Below, piece by piece: positions 26,610-35,947 of a stretch of DNA of 64,000 nt (position 1 is its first letter; each line of letters starts with the position of its first letter). The stretch is from Mycolicibacterium arabiense (GTDB lineage Bacteria; Actinomycetota; Actinomycetes; Mycobacteriales; Mycobacteriaceae): NCBI RefSeq assembly GCF_010731815.2, contig NZ_AP022593.1, positions 3,844,001 to 3,908,000 of the forward strand, read 5' to 3'. A model generated the notes under the pieces. The model saw only the letters and a program-made list of their open reading frames with translations. It ran no database searches and was not told the DNA's origin. A program made the translations under genes and the position numbers.

Positions 26610-27530
26610 TCAGGGCCTCGGCAGCGTTCCGCTGACGTAGACGATCTCGCCGAGCGGATCGTCGGCGTCGGGCAACTCGGGTAGCGGCACGTCATGGCGG
26701 GCGAACAGGTCCGGCCGCGGCACGCCGGTCATCTGCCAGCCAAGCGCCGTCAGGTAGTCCATGACGTTGTTGCGTTCCCCGTGGTAGATCAGCGACGGCA
26801 TGTCCAGCTCGAGACCGTGCTCGCGCATGCTCGCGGTCGACTCGCGGGCCTTCTCGGCGTCGAACGTCTTGAGTCCGGGAACGTACTCGGTCGCGACGGT
26901 GCTGCCTGGCGCGCTGAGTCGATTGACGTTGTCGAACAACAGGTCCTGCGCCTCCGGCGGCAGGTAGATAAGCAACCCCTCGGCGCACCAGGCCGTTGGT
27001 GCGCTTTCGTCGAACCCCGCGGCGAGCAACGCTGCGGGCCAGTCCTCGCGCAGATCGATGGCCACCGTGCGCCGCTGCGCGGTCGGTTCCGCGCCGATGC
27101 CGGCCAGCGTGGTGGTCTTGAACTCGATGACCGCGGGTTGGTCGATCTCGTACACGACGGTGCCGTCCGGCCACGGCAGCCGGTAAGCGCGGGAATCGAG
27201 ACCCGACGCCAGGATCACCGCCTGGCGGATTCCGTTCCCCGTCGACTCGACGAAGTAGTCGTCGAAGAACCGTGTCCGCAACGCCATCTCGTCGATCCGG
27301 GCCTGCATCACCGCAACCGACGACGGGTCGATCGTGGCGAGGTCGAGTTCGCCGTCGACCAGCTTGGTGAAGAACTCGATGCCGACCGCTCGCACCAGCG
27401 GCGCCGCGAAGGGGTCGTCGATCAGGCCTCGTTCGTCGCGGCTCGCCACTGCGCGGCCTGCGGCGACCAGTGTTGCGGTCGCCCCCACGCTCGACGCGAG
27501 ATCCCAGCTGTCGCCCTCGGTACGTGCCAT
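26610..27530 (-). CDS. class I SAM-dependent methyltransferase (TIGR00027 / mycobacterial leucine carboxyl methyltransferase-like)
   Basis: A 306-residue member of a methyltransferase family greatly expanded in mycobacteria. It opens with [28 protein letters not shown] and [13 protein letters not shown], then [27 protein letters not shown] (the SAM-binding glycine motif), [12 protein letters not shown] (acidic ribose-binding position) and [20 protein letters not shown]. These are the defining motifs of TIGR00027. The acceptor is not known for most members. It precedes the epimerase gene by 45 bases in the same orientation. Confidence 0.92.
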   Translation of the reverse strand: MARTEGDSWDLASSVGATATLVAAGRAVASRDERGLIDDPFAAPLVRAVGIEFFTKLVDGELDLATIDPSSVAVMQARIDEMALRTRFFDDYFVESTGNGIRQAVILASGLDSRAYRLPWPDGTVVYEIDQPAVIEFKTTTLAGIGAEPTAQRRTVAIDLREDWPAALLAAGFDESAPTAWCAEGLLIYLPPEAQDLLFDNVNRLSAPGSTVATEYVPGLKTFDAEKARESTASMREHGLELDMPSLIYHGERNNVMDYLTALGWQMTGVPRPDLFARHDVPLPELPDADDPLGEIVYVSGTLPRP

Positions 27531-27571
27531 GCCTCGACGCTACTGATCTTGGTGCCGGTGGTCGAGGCTCG

Positions 27572-28225
27572 TCACTCCGGCCAGGCGTTGGCAAGGATCA
27601 CGTCGACGAAGTCGGTACGGACGAACGACGGGTCGTAGTGCGCGAGGACGTCGGCGTTGACGGTCCCGAACGTGGAGTCGGGACGCTGCCGGACGCCTTC
27701 GGTGAAGGCGTGCAGGATCCGCCGCTTGAAGTCGGGGCGCGGGTGCGCCGCGGTGACGGCCTCGAGCACGTCGTCGGTGAGCGCGTCGCGTCCGATGCCG
27801 AGCACGTCGGTTTCGACGCCTGCGGTGACGAGCGCGGTCTCGGGGTCCAGGAACTCCGGGACCCCGGGAGTGGTGTGCAGTGCGATGCCCAGCCACACCT
27901 TGCGCGCGTCGGACTCGTCGACGCCGCGCTCGAGGAGGAAGTCGCGCGCGGCGTTGGCCCCGTCGACTTCGAAGCGCAGCGTCGAGGAGGTGCGGTACGG
28001 CTCGGTCAGCCCGATGTCGTGGAACATCGCGCCGACGTAGAGCAGTTCGAGGTTGGGGTCGAGTCCGAGGCGGCGGCCCTGCAGCGCCCCGAACAGGAAC
28101 ACCCGGCGGGAGTGATGGAACAGCAGGTCGTCTTCGGCCTTGCGGACGAACTCGGTAGTGGCGCGGACCAGCGGCGTGTCCGGGATCTCAATGCCGGCAA
28201 CGGTGGTGGGAAGTGATGTGGTCAT
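27572..28225 (-). CDS. HD domain phosphohydrolase-like protein
   Basis: A 217-residue metal-dependent HD-superfamily protein. The conserved His-Asp doublet is in MFHDIGL near residue 68, preceded by LFHHSRRVFLFGALQGR (first His ligand) and followed by FLLERGVDESDARKVWLGIALHTTPG (further His). The layout resembles the cyanamide-hydratase-like HD group. ATG 28225 gives MTTSLPTTVAGIEIP; a much longer frame upstream is antisense to the regulator gene. It is divergent from the GlxA-type regulator at 28307 across an 81-base gap, so that regulator may control it. Confidence 0.85.
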   Translation of the reverse strand: MTTSLPTTVAGIEIPDTPLVRATTEFVRKAEDDLLFHHSRRVFLFGALQGRRLGLDPNLELLYVGAMFHDIGLTEPYRTSSTLRFEVDGANAARDFLLERGVDESDARKVWLGIALHTTPGVPEFLDPETALVTAGVETDVLGIGRDALTDDVLEAVTAAHPRPDFKRRILHAFTEGVRQRPDSTFGTVNADVLAHYDPSFVRTDFVDVILANAWPE

Positions 28226-28306
28226 GGTTCGAGTCTGGGGCGGATTTGGGGATCCGTGCCGTGTCCGTTCTGCCGCCTTTCCCTCGATTTGCGACACAAT
28301 GGCAGG

Positions 28307-29266
28307 GTGGCCGGACAGCGGGACGTGGTGATCGTCGTGTTCGACGGGGTCAAGCTGCTGGACGCGGTGGGGCCCGCGGAGGTGTTCGCCGAGGCCAACC
28401 GGTTCGGCGCGGACTACCGGCTGCGATTCGCCTCGCTGGACGGGGGCGACGTGACGACCTCGGTGGGCTCGAGCTTCGCCGCCACCGAGGCGCTGCCCGC
28501 GGTCGGGTCCGTCGACACGGTCCTGGTGGCCGGCGGCGACGGCCTCGTAGGCACGCCGATCGACCCGCGGCTGGTCGAGGGCATGCGTCTGGTCGCGCCA
28601 CGCGCGCGCAGGCTGGCATCGATCTGCACCGGGGCGTTCATCCTGGCCCAGGCCGGGCTTTTGGACGGACGGCGCGCCACCACGCATTGGCGTCACACCC
28701 GCCTGCTGGCCAACGCGTTCCCCGCGGTCCGGGTCGAGCCCGACGCCATCTTCGTCGAGGACGGCGACGTGTTCACCTCGGCGGGGGTGTCGGCGGGCAT
28801 GGACCTCGCCCTGGCGCTGGTGGAGATCGACCACGGCAGCCCGCTGGTCCGCGACGTGGCGCGCTCGCTCGTGGTCTACCTCAAGCGCGCGGGCGGGCAG
28901 TCGCAATTCTCGGTCCTCGTCGATTCGAACCCGGCGCCTCGGTCGGCATTGCGCGCGGTGACCGATGCGATCGCGGCCGACCCGGGCGCCGACCTCGGCG
29001 TCAAGGCATTGGCGTCGCACGCGGCGTTGAGCACGCGTCAGCTCACCCGGCTGTTCCACTCGGAACTGGGGACGACTCCTGCGAAGTACGTGGAGATGGT
29101 CCGCGTCGACATCGGCCGCGCAGCGCTCGATGCCGGCCACGGCGTCGCCGAGAGCGCACGTCGTGCCGGGTTCGGCAGCGCCGAGACGTTCCGCCGCGTG
29201 TTCGTGGCGAACCTCGGGGTATCACCCAAGGCGTATCGCGACAGGTTCCGCACGGCGAACGCCTGA
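28307..29266 (+). CDS. GlxA family transcriptional regulator (DJ-1/PfpI sensor plus AraC DNA-binding domain)
   Basis: A 319-residue regulator. Residues 1-185 form a DJ-1/PfpI-like domain (VVIVVFDGVKLLDAVGPAEVF, VAGGDGL, ASICTGAFILAQAGLLDGR with the Cys at the nucleophile elbow, THWRHT, TSAGVSAGMDLALALVE), and residues 215-319 carry the AraC helix-turn-helix pair (LSTRQLTRLFHSELGTTPAKYVE and ESARRAGFGSAETFRRVFVANLGVSPK). GTG 28307 (VAGQRDVVIVV) is the only sensible start; the in-frame ATG at 28256 adds an atypical Cys-rich leader. Likely target: the divergent HD gene. Confidence 0.9.
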   Translation: MAGQRDVVIVVFDGVKLLDAVGPAEVFAEANRFGADYRLRFASLDGGDVTTSVGSSFAATEALPAVGSVDTVLVAGGDGLVGTPIDPRLVEGMRLVAPRARRLASICTGAFILAQAGLLDGRRATTHWRHTRLLANAFPAVRVEPDAIFVEDGDVFTSAGVSAGMDLALALVEIDHGSPLVRDVARSLVVYLKRAGGQSQFSVLVDSNPAPRSALRAVTDAIAADPGADLGVKALASHAALSTRQLTRLFHSELGTTPAKYVEMVRVDIGRAALDAGHGVAESARRAGFGSAETFRRVFVANLGVSPKAYRDRFRTANA

Positions 29267-29424
29267 CGGGCTGCACGATCGACGCGCGATCGAGACGGTC
29301 CCGTGACACTCGCTGGTGACGAGCACTGCACGCCCGCGGCGGTCGATAACGATTGGGAACCAAAGCCATTCGACGCGAGGTGCGACGACGGGCATCGGCC
29401 GCGGCGATCACTACGGTTGCGTCC

Positions 29425-30549
29425 GTGCAGCGCCGAACAGCCCTCAAACTCCCGCTCCTGGTCGCCGCAGGCGCAGCGCTGTCGAAGCTCCCGAGCGCTC
29501 AGGCCGAAGGCGTCCGGTGGACGGCCGAGCGCGCCAACACCTGGTATCAGGCCCAAGGGTGGCTCGTCGGGCCGAACTACATTCCGGCGACCGCGATCAA
29601 CCAGCTCGAGATGTTCGGCCCCGGCACGTACGACCCGCAGCGCATCGACGCCGAACTGCGCGTCGCCCAGCAGGTCGGGTTCAACACCGTCCGGGTCTTC
29701 CTGCACGACCTGCTGTGGGCTCAGGACCGCGCAGGCTTTCAACGCCGGCTCGCCCAGTTCGTCACGATCGCTGCCAGCAAGGGCATCAAGCCCATGTTCG
29801 TGTTCTTCGACTCGTGCTGGAACCCCCATCCCAAGCTCGGACGGCAGACCGCACCGTGGCCAGGGGTCCACAATTCGGGGTGGGTGCAGAGCCCCGGCGC
29901 CGACCGCATGGACGACCCGGTCTACGCAGCGACGCTGCGCGACTACGTCACCGGCGTCATGACCCAGTTCCGCAACGACCAGCGGGTGCTGGCGTGGGAC
30001 CTGTGGAACGAGCCCGACAACCCGGCGAAGGTGTATCAGAAGTTCGAGCGGACCGACAAGGAGCGGGCCGTCGAAGCGCTACTGCCACAGGTCTTTCAGT
30101 GGGCCAGGGCGGTCGACCCCATCCAACCCTTGACCAGCGGCGTCTGGCAGGGCAGCTGGGATCCGAAGCAGCGCAGCACCATAGCTGGCATTCAGCTCGA
30201 CAACTCCGACATCATCACCTTCCACAGCTATGCCGATCCCGCGGACTTCGAGAAGCGGATCGCCGAGTTGGCGCCGCTGGGTCGGCCCATCCTGTGCACC
30301 GAGTACATGGCTCGCGACGAGGGCAGCACCATCGAGGGCATCCTGCCCGTCGCCAAGAAGCACAACGTCGGTGCGTACAACTGGGGCTTCGTCGCGGGCA
30401 AGACGCAGACGTACCTGCCGTGGGATTCCTGGGACAAGCCGTACGAATCGGTGCCGAAGGTGTGGTTCCACGACCTGCTGCGGCCCGACGGCACGGCCTA
30501 CCGCGACAGCGAGATCCAGACGATCCGCAAGCTGACCGGCAAGGTCTGA
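29425..30549 (+). CDS. secreted glycoside hydrolase, GH5/cellulase-like
   Basis: A 374-residue exported enzyme. Residues 1-27 form a signal peptide with an RR pair (VQRRTALKLPLLVAAGAALS, then an AQA-E cleavage site), possibly Tat-type. The barrel includes FNTVRVFLHDLLW, then LAWDLWNEPDN with predicted acid/base Glu196 and ILCTEYMAR with nucleophile Glu293, separated by VYQKF, TSGVWQG and ITFHSYADP, the normal clan A layout. The polysaccharide substrate is unknown (beta-mannan, glucan or glycolipid). GTG 29425 is chosen because the signal peptide then begins properly; ATG 29353 would add 24 residues. No strong ribosome-binding site is visible, so a leaderless mRNA is possible. Confidence 0.82.
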   Translation: MQRRTALKLPLLVAAGAALSKLPSAQAEGVRWTAERANTWYQAQGWLVGPNYIPATAINQLEMFGPGTYDPQRIDAELRVAQQVGFNTVRVFLHDLLWAQDRAGFQRRLAQFVTIAASKGIKPMFVFFDSCWNPHPKLGRQTAPWPGVHNSGWVQSPGADRMDDPVYAATLRDYVTGVMTQFRNDQRVLAWDLWNEPDNPAKVYQKFERTDKERAVEALLPQVFQWARAVDPIQPLTSGVWQGSWDPKQRSTIAGIQLDNSDIITFHSYADPADFEKRIAELAPLGRPILCTEYMARDEGSTIEGILPVAKKHNVGAYNWGFVAGKTQTYLPWDSWDKPYESVPKVWFHDLLRPDGTAYRDSEIQTIRKLTGKV

Positions 30550-30567
30550 CGACCAAGCCGCAGCGAC

Positions 30568-31257
30568 CTAGGCCGGTGCCGACAGGTTGGCCCTGATGTT
30601 ACGGGTCAAGTCGTCGCCGAGGATCTCCGGCTCACCGGCGAACAGGCCGTCGAGCGCCTGCCGTGCGACTGCGCCCGGATCGGTCTTCTGGTCGGCGGGG
30701 ATGTAGCGGACCATGTCGGTGTCCATGTAACCCACGTGCAGTGCAGCGACGTGAATTCCCTTCGGCGCGAGTTCGGTTCGCATCGCGTCGGTCAGCGCCC
30801 ACGCTGCCGCCTTGGCTGCCGAGTAGGCGCCGCTGGTCGGCGGATGCAGCCACGACAGCACGGACAGGACGTCGAGGATGGCCCCGCCGCCCGCGACGTC
30901 GGCGTTGCGCTCGATGACGGGCGCGAACGCCCGGATCATCTGCAGCGTGCCGAAGTAGTGCGTCTCCATCTCGAGCCGGATGTCGTCGAGGGATCCTTCG
31001 AGCAGATTGGCCCTGGTCGAGACGCCGGCGTTGTTCACCAGCACGTTGACGTCGCCGACTCGTTCGGCCGCGCGGTGGATCGACTCGAGGTCGGTGATGT
31101 CGAGCGCGATGGGTACGACACCGGGGATGTCGATGGTCTCGGGCCGGCGTGCGGCGGCGTAGACCTTCGCTCCCCGAGCAACGAGTTGCTCGGCGAAGCG
31201 CCGACCGAGTCCGCGGTTCGCTCCGGTGACCAGTGCGACGACGTTGTCCGTATTCAT
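30568..31257 (-). CDS. SDR family oxidoreductase
   Basis: A 229-residue SDR. VTGANRGLG (residues 10-18) is the cofactor motif, AARRPETIDI the second strand with basic residues suggesting NADP, VNNAGVST the NAG motif, LDVLSVLSW the Ser segment and YSAAKAAAW the Tyr145-Lys149 pair. GGAGGA eight bases before ATG 31257 fixes the start. A 16-bp palindrome that also occurs upstream of two other genes of the region lies 86 bases upstream (31343-31358). Substrate unknown. Confidence 0.9.
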   Translation of the reverse strand: MNTDNVVALVTGANRGLGRRFAEQLVARGAKVYAAARRPETIDIPGVVPIALDITDLESIHRAAERVGDVNVLVNNAGVSTRANLLEGSLDDIRLEMETHYFGTLQMIRAFAPVIERNADVAGGGAILDVLSVLSWLHPPTSGAYSAAKAAAWALTDAMRTELAPKGIHVAALHVGYMDTDMVRYIPADQKTDPGAVARQALDGLFAGEPEILGDDLTRNIRANLSAPA

Positions 31258-31342
31258 GGCCGTTCCTCCTTCGGTCCGCCCCGTGCGGACCCACTGGACG
31301 GAACGCACCCCTGTCCGGGCGCAGTCCCCGATCGACCGAAGA

Positions 31343-31358
31343 TTCCGGCTAGCAGGTA
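31343..31358. promoter_or_regulatory. copy A of the repeated palindrome TACCkGCTAGCmGGTA
   Basis: TTCCGGCTAGCAGGTA lies 86 bases upstream of the SDR start. It matches copy C at 15 of 16 positions. A two-sided palindrome like this is the normal form of a dimeric repressor operator. Confidence 0.6.
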
Positions 31359-31360
31359 CC

Positions 31361-31795
31361 TCAGGTGATGCCCAGGACCGCCCGGTTGCCGAGCGGTGCG
31401 CGCAGTGGGAGTTCCAGCGTCCCGGTCAGACCGATCGCGATGCAGGCCCGTCCAACAGCGTCGGCGCGCATGCCGGTGCGCAGTTTCACCGCGACGATGT
31501 CAGTGGTCTCCTGGACGTCGGCAGCGGCGCCGTAGCACTCCGGCGTGCCGGTAGCGAAGTGCACGGCGATCGCGTCCTCGGCGGGCAATCGGCTCCACGA
31601 CTCGATGGTCTGGGGGCGGGCGTCGACGATCGACGGGTCATCGGCGAACGGCGTGGTGCCCGTGGGCGCCGGGCGCTCCGGCAAAGTCGTGACGACGGGC
31701 GGCGGGGGAGGCTCGGCACCCGCGGTTCCCGCGCAGAGCAGCGGCGCCGCGGTGCAGGCGGCGATGGCGACGACCAGGGTCAGGCGGCGTCGCAT
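31361..31795 (-). CDS. small secreted protein of unknown function
   Basis: A 144-residue protein that I do not recognise. It has a clear signal peptide (MRRRLTLVVAIAACTAAPLLCAGTAGA, cleavage before EPPPP) and a Pro-rich stretch to about residue 50. The rest is a compact domain with VDARPQTIESWSRLPAEDAIAVHF, two Cys (about 87 and 117) that could pair, and a C-terminus rich in Leu and Gly. The start ATG lies two bases downstream of the cutinase stop on the same strand, so it is cotranscribed with that gene and probably acts in the same extracellular process. Confidence 0.75.
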   Translation of the reverse strand: MRRRLTLVVAIAACTAAPLLCAGTAGAEPPPPPVVTTLPERPAPTGTTPFADDPSIVDARPQTIESWSRLPAEDAIAVHFATGTPECYGAAADVQETTDIVAVKLRTGMRADAVGRACIAIGLTGTLELPLRAPLGNRAVLGIT

Positions 31796-31797
31796 GG

Positions 31798-32556
31798 CTA
31801 GCCACCCGCCCGCGCGGTCGTCGCGTCCGCGCGGGACTTCGTCAATCTGGCCGCCGCGTAGTCGGCCGCCTGATCGGTCAGCCCGGTGGCCACGTAGGCG
31901 CCGTGGGAACCGTTGTTGCCCCCGCCGCCCGGCGTGCAGACGGGGTCGCCGACGTTGCACAGATCGAGCGTCTTGCCCGCGTAGCGCGTTCCGACCGTGA
32001 TGGGCGGGGCGCCGGTGTAGATCATCTGGAGGAAGCCACTCGACGGCTTGCCGAACAGTGCCACGGCGGCGACGTGGTCGGCGACCGACGGCGGCATCGG
32101 GCCGGTCAGGCCCGGGGGCAGTGGGTAACCGACGGGGATCTCGTCGGCGGTGATGTAGGCCGCCACTGCCGCACCCTGGGAGAAACCGCCGAGCACGATG
32201 TCGGTGTCCGGACACCTGGTCGACATGTCGCGCACGCGGTTGCTCGCGTCGATCACACCGTCGGCGGCCGTCGCGAAGTCAAGCGACGCAGGGTAGTTCA
32301 CCGCGTAGACGTCCACCGAGCGGTCCACGGCCCGCGCGCGCAGGGCGTCGACGAACGCCTGGCCGGTGTTGCCGATGCCGGGAGCCTCGAACGTCCCGCG
32401 TGCGAACACGACCTCGACGTCGGGACAAGCGGCCGGGGGCGCCGGCGGCTCGGGTTCTGCTGATGCGGGTGCTGTAGTGAGGGAGGATCCTGCCATCATC
32501 AGCGTTGCGATGCAGGCTGGCCCTACGGCTGCCAACCACCGACCCATTCGCTTCAT
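31798..32556 (-). CDS. cutinase family esterase, first copy
   Basis: A 252-residue exported serine hydrolase. After a signal peptide (residues 1 to about 35) come CPDVEVVFARGTFE, the cutinase entry motif; GGFSQGAAVAAY with nucleophile Ser126; CNVGDPVC with the catalytic Asp; and GSHGAYV with the His. Paired Cys residues flank these as in Culp proteins. Mycobacterial cutinase-like proteins hydrolyse esters and lipids at the cell surface. ATG 32556 is chosen; a GTG at 32565 and an ATG at 32547 are alternatives. It is followed by a small secreted protein in the same unit. Confidence 0.92.
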   Translation of the reverse strand: MKRMGRWLAAVGPACIATLMMAGSSLTTAPASAEPEPPAPPAACPDVEVVFARGTFEAPGIGNTGQAFVDALRARAVDRSVDVYAVNYPASLDFATAADGVIDASNRVRDMSTRCPDTDIVLGGFSQGAAVAAYITADEIPVGYPLPPGLTGPMPPSVADHVAAVALFGKPSSGFLQMIYTGAPPITVGTRYAGKTLDLCNVGDPVCTPGGGGNNGSHGAYVATGLTDQAADYAAARLTKSRADATTARAGG

Positions 32557-32720
32557 TCCATCCACCGATCTTCATCGTTGCGCCGGGGGCCGACACGATG
32601 CTCCCCGACGAGCGGCGTGTGTCTCCCCGGGTGATCTCGTACACAACCGAGGAGCAGTGACGAGAATACTGCGCTCAGCGGGTAGACGACGACCCTACGA
32701 TTTCCCCCGAAGGGACCCGG

Positions 32721-33677
32721 ATGCCTCAGACGCCCACGCAGCGAACTACTCTCGCCACCTGGCCGACGCCGATGGAACCGGCGCCGCGGCTCGCCGAGGC
32801 CATCGGCCTGCGCCCCGAGAACCTGTGGCTCAAGCGGGACGACCTCACCGGCCTGGCCGTCGGCGGCAACAAGATCCGCAAACTCGAGTGGACGGTCGGT
32901 GCGGCTGTCGCAGACGGCGCTGACACCCTCATCACCACGGGTGCGCCGCAGTCCAACCACGCCAGGCTGACCGCCGCGGCCGGCGCGCGTGTCGGCTTGG
33001 ACGTGGTGCTGGTCTTCCCTGGGGCACGGTCGGCACCTGCAGGCAATCTGCTGCTCGACGACTTGCTCGGCGCCGACGTCGTCTGGGCCGGTGACCGATC
33101 CCTCGACGCCGTTGCCGCCGAGACGGCCGACAGCTGCCGTACCAGGGGCCGCCGACCGAGCATCATCCCGTTCGGCGGTTCCAATGCCGTTGGCGCGCAT
33201 GGCTATCGGATCGCCGCCCAGGAGATCGTCGACGACCTACCCGATGTCGACCACGTGGTCTGCGCGTTGGGCTCCGGTGGAACGATGGCGGGTCTGGTCG
33301 CCGGACTCGGGGCGGACCGCGTGCTCGGGGTGCACACCGGCGCGGTCGACGACCCCCGCGCCCAGGTGGCCGGGCTGTTGGCCGACATGGGAGAGGCCAT
33401 CGACCCCGCGGCGTTGCGGATCCGTTCCGATCAGGTCGGCGAGGGCTACGAGGTCCTCACTCCGGAGGCGGGGTGCGCGCTAGTCATGGCAGCACGCTCC
33501 GAGGCGCTCGTCCTCGACCCGACATACACCGCCCGTGCCCTTGCCGGACTCGTCGCCGCGGTGCGCGACGGCTCGATCGGTCCCGGTGCAGAGGTGGTAT
33601 TCCTCGTCAGCGGTGGGCTTCCCAGCCTGTTCGCCCATCCCGGCGTCCCCGAAGTGGCCAACGGCGTCGACGGCTAA
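32721..33677 (+). CDS. PLP-dependent D-cysteine desulfhydrase / ACC deaminase family protein
   Basis: A 318-residue fold-type II PLP enzyme. NLWLKRDDLTGLAVGGNKIRKLEW contains the PLP Lys51, TTGAPQSNHARLTAAAGARVG is the substrate/carboxylate loop, and CALGSGGTMAGLVAG the phosphate-binding glycine loop. This combination is shared by D-cysteine desulfhydrase (DcyD) and 1-aminocyclopropane-1-carboxylate deaminase; I favour DcyD-like from the overall motifs but cannot separate them. AAGGGA precedes the ATG. Its TAA stop shares bases with the stop of the convergent DoxX-like gene (CTAA at 33674-33677). Confidence 0.87.
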   Translation: MPQTPTQRTTLATWPTPMEPAPRLAEAIGLRPENLWLKRDDLTGLAVGGNKIRKLEWTVGAAVADGADTLITTGAPQSNHARLTAAAGARVGLDVVLVFPGARSAPAGNLLLDDLLGADVVWAGDRSLDAVAAETADSCRTRGRRPSIIPFGGSNAVGAHGYRIAAQEIVDDLPDVDHVVCALGSGGTMAGLVAGLGADRVLGVHTGAVDDPRAQVAGLLADMGEAIDPAALRIRSDQVGEGYEVLTPEAGCALVMAARSEALVLDPTYTARALAGLVAAVRDGSIGPGAEVVFLVSGGLPSLFAHPGVPEVANGVDG

Positions 33678-34999
33678 CGGTTGTGCGGTCGTTCCTGCAC
33701 CCAGTTGAAGCCACGCTCCACGAGCGGGAACGATGCCGGGTCCATGCGGGTGAACCACGCGTGAATTCGATGACCCGCGAAGTCCTCACCGTCGATGACG
33801 ATCCGATCAGTACTCCCCGCATCGGGCCACCAGTAGGTCAATCTGATCTGCGTCGGCGTCTCCTCGTAGGAACCCACCTCGACCCGGTTGCCGAGGTCGA
33901 TGAAGTGGGTTGCCGCGTCGATGGTTCCGCCGAAGACCTCGAATGACCCGTCCATGTGCTGCACCGTGACCATGACGGGATCGGACATCAGGAATGGGCG
34001 GTCGAATATGACTCGGTGCCAGCGTAATTCGTCGGTCAGCAGGGGATCGCGCCGGTAACCTCCGGCGGAGAAGCCGTAGACCTGCCAGATGCCGTAGAGG
34101 TTCGGCGTGGGCCGGGTGAACTGCTGCCAGCCCTGAACGCCGAACGCCGTCATCAACACCAAGCCGACGCACACCTGCGCCGCGAGCGCCGCGCGGTTGG
34201 CTCGCCGACTGTCGAACAACGGTTTGGGGGCGACCGCAGGCACCGCCCCGTCGGTGAACAACACCAGGAACAGTCGTCGCGCGTACGGAGCGAGCAGAAA
34301 GAGACTGAGCAGCAACAGCTGTGACGACACCGACTTCAGACGGATGTCGTAGGTCATGTTCAGGATGAACACCTGCGTGAGGTCGAATGCGCAGACCAGT
34401 GCTCCTGCCGCTGCGGTCCGGGGTAGCAGGAGCAGCAGGCCGCCGAGCACCTCCGCCGCACCGAGCATGATCTGGTACGGCTGCGAGATGCCGACCTGTG
34501 CCCACAGCACTCCGGTGGGGCTGAAGTTGCCGAACGGCTCCACGAGCCGGTTGAGCACGAATGGCATCTGCGTCGGGATCAGCTTCGCCATCCCGAAGTA
34601 GAACATCGCCGTGGAGAGCAACAGTCGCAGTACCGTCCACACCCACGTGTGCAGGCGGGGGTAACTCCGGCGACGGTCGAGCACGGACCAGACGAGTGTC
34701 GCCGCGGCGGATAGCAGGGCGAGGCAGTGGATTGCCGTCCATTGGTAGGCACTGTCGCTGCCGACCTGTGCGCCCTCGACGCGCAAGCCGAGCAGGTGGG
34801 TGCCGATCCACTCGATGGGTGGGCGAGCGGCGTCCAGCAGTCCACGCAGCACCGACCACGGTCCGTCGATGCCGACGCCCGTGAGGATCACGGGGACCAG
34901 GCCGAGGCCGAGCACCAGCCCGAAGGAGCCGAAGTAGCAGGTCCCGAACCGGAAGGCGATCAGCGTCGGGACGCTCCATGGTTGCCGCGACGCGGTCAT
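33674..34999 (-). CDS. DoxX-like / HTTM-like integral membrane protein
   Basis: A 441-residue protein with about eight membrane segments in its first 290 residues (for example LLSTAMFYFGMAKLIPTQ, PYQIMLGAAEVLGGLLLLLPRTAAAGALVCAF, VSSQLLLLSLFLLAPYARRLFLVLF). The segment YFGMAKLIPTQ and the AAEVLGGLLLL region resemble DoxX-family proteins. The last 140 residues form a soluble domain (LLTDELRWHRVIFDRP, VEVGSYEETPTQIRLTYWWPD, RMDPASFPLVERGFNWVQ). ATG 34999 (MTASRQPW) is preferred to 35032. It lies downstream of the second cutinase gene, from which a strong hairpin separates it. Function unknown. Confidence 0.7.
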   Translation of the reverse strand: MTASRQPWSVPTLIAFRFGTCYFGSFGLVLGLGLVPVILTGVGIDGPWSVLRGLLDAARPPIEWIGTHLLGLRVEGAQVGSDSAYQWTAIHCLALLSAAATLVWSVLDRRRSYPRLHTWVWTVLRLLLSTAMFYFGMAKLIPTQMPFVLNRLVEPFGNFSPTGVLWAQVGISQPYQIMLGAAEVLGGLLLLLPRTAAAGALVCAFDLTQVFILNMTYDIRLKSVSSQLLLLSLFLLAPYARRLFLVLFTDGAVPAVAPKPLFDSRRANRAALAAQVCVGLVLMTAFGVQGWQQFTRPTPNLYGIWQVYGFSAGGYRRDPLLTDELRWHRVIFDRPFLMSDPVMVTVQHMDGSFEVFGGTIDAATHFIDLGNRVEVGSYEETPTQIRLTYWWPDAGSTDRIVIDGEDFAGHRIHAWFTRMDPASFPLVERGFNWVQERPHNR

Positions 35000-35043
35000 G
35001 CGCCCATCGTCTGCGCTGCCCGGCCGATACACCAGCGGTTTCG

Positions 35044-35090
35044 ACGAGAAACCGGGCCGGTTGCCTGGAGGCAGCCGACCCGGTTCTCGT
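35044..35090. terminator. strong hairpin between cutinase 2 and the DoxX-like gene
   Basis: ACGAGAAACCGGGCCGGTTGC pairs with the complementary GGCAGCCGACCCGGTTCTCGT around a TGGA loop, with one bulge and two wobble-type mismatches. It is not followed by a T tract. It sits 19 bases after the cutinase stop on the minus strand and may act as a terminator or 3' stabiliser. Confidence 0.55.
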
Positions 35091-35108
35091 TGGGGGTGGT
35101 TGCGTGCT

Positions 35109-35834
35109 CTACGCCGACGTCAACTGGTTGACCGCGAAGGCAGCCGCCTGGTCGGGCATGTCATTGGTCTTGTAGGCGCTGTGCGCGGAACGGTCCAGGC
35201 CGCCGGGGGAGCAGACCGGGTCGCCGGGCACGCAGAACTGCATGGTCTTGGCGGCGTACTGAGTGCCGATCGCGATCGGCGGCGCGCCGCGGTCGACGAG
35301 GCCGAGGAACCATGGGTCCGGCGTGCCGAAGAGCACGACCGCCGCGACGTGACTGGCGACCGCAGGCGGCATCGGACCGGAGATGCCTGCAGGCAGGTTG
35401 TAGTCGGCGGGCACGGTGTCGGCGGTGGTGTAGCCGGCCACGGCGGCACCCTGGCTGTAACCGCCGAGGATGATCTTCGTGCTGGGGCAGGTCTCCGCAA
35501 TCGACTGAATCCTGTTGCTGGCGTCGACGATGCCGTCGGCGGCACGCTGGAAGTCCAGCGATGCCGGGTAATTCACCGCGTAGACGTCGACGCTCTTGCC
35601 GCCCAGCCGGTTGTTGAGCGAGTTGACGAAGGACTGGCCGACGTCACCCACACCGGCCTGCTCGAACGTGCCGCGGGCGAACACCACCTCGGCGTACGAA
35701 CAGGCGGGGTCGGCTTCTGCGGCGGCGACTCCCGTGGCCTGCGGGCCCAGTAGCGCGGTGACGGAGAGGACCGTGGCGGCGAACCACCCGAACATCCGTG
35801 ATCGGGACCTGGCGGGGGAGCCGGTGTTCTTCAT
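35109..35834 (-). CDS. cutinase family esterase, second copy
   Basis: A 241-residue exported serine hydrolase, a paralogue of the gene at 31798. It has a basic N-terminus, a signal helix (MFGWFAATVLSVTALLGPQATGVAAA), CSYAEVVFARGTFEQAG, VYAVNYPASLDF, GGYSQGAAV with Ser127, CVPGDPVC with the Asp and RSAHSAYKTND with the His. GGAAAGG seven bases before ATG 35834 fixes the start; the longer frame from 35978 is rejected. A copy of the 16-bp palindrome lies 114 bases upstream (35948-35963). It hydrolyses ester substrates outside the cell; the exact substrate is unknown. Confidence 0.92.
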   Translation of the reverse strand: MKNTGSPARSRSRMFGWFAATVLSVTALLGPQATGVAAAEADPACSYAEVVFARGTFEQAGVGDVGQSFVNSLNNRLGGKSVDVYAVNYPASLDFQRAADGIVDASNRIQSIAETCPSTKIILGGYSQGAAVAGYTTADTVPADYNLPAGISGPMPPAVASHVAAVVLFGTPDPWFLGLVDRGAPPIAIGTQYAAKTMQFCVPGDPVCSPGGLDRSAHSAYKTNDMPDQAAAFAVNQLTSA

Positions 35835-35947
35835 GGTCGAACCTTTCCGAGAAGCTCTGTACGGGTGAGACAAGAGTCCCGTGGCAGCGGCTTCGGCACA
35901 TCGGTGCTGGCACCGGGTCCCAGCGACCGCTGCCGGGCACTGTCGTG

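Noticed and set aside
31795..31805. TGGCTAGCCA near the secreted-protein start as a fourth palindrome copy
   Set aside because: It shares only GCTAGC with the 16-mer, lacks the TACC/GGTA arms and lies at the stop of the cutinase gene.
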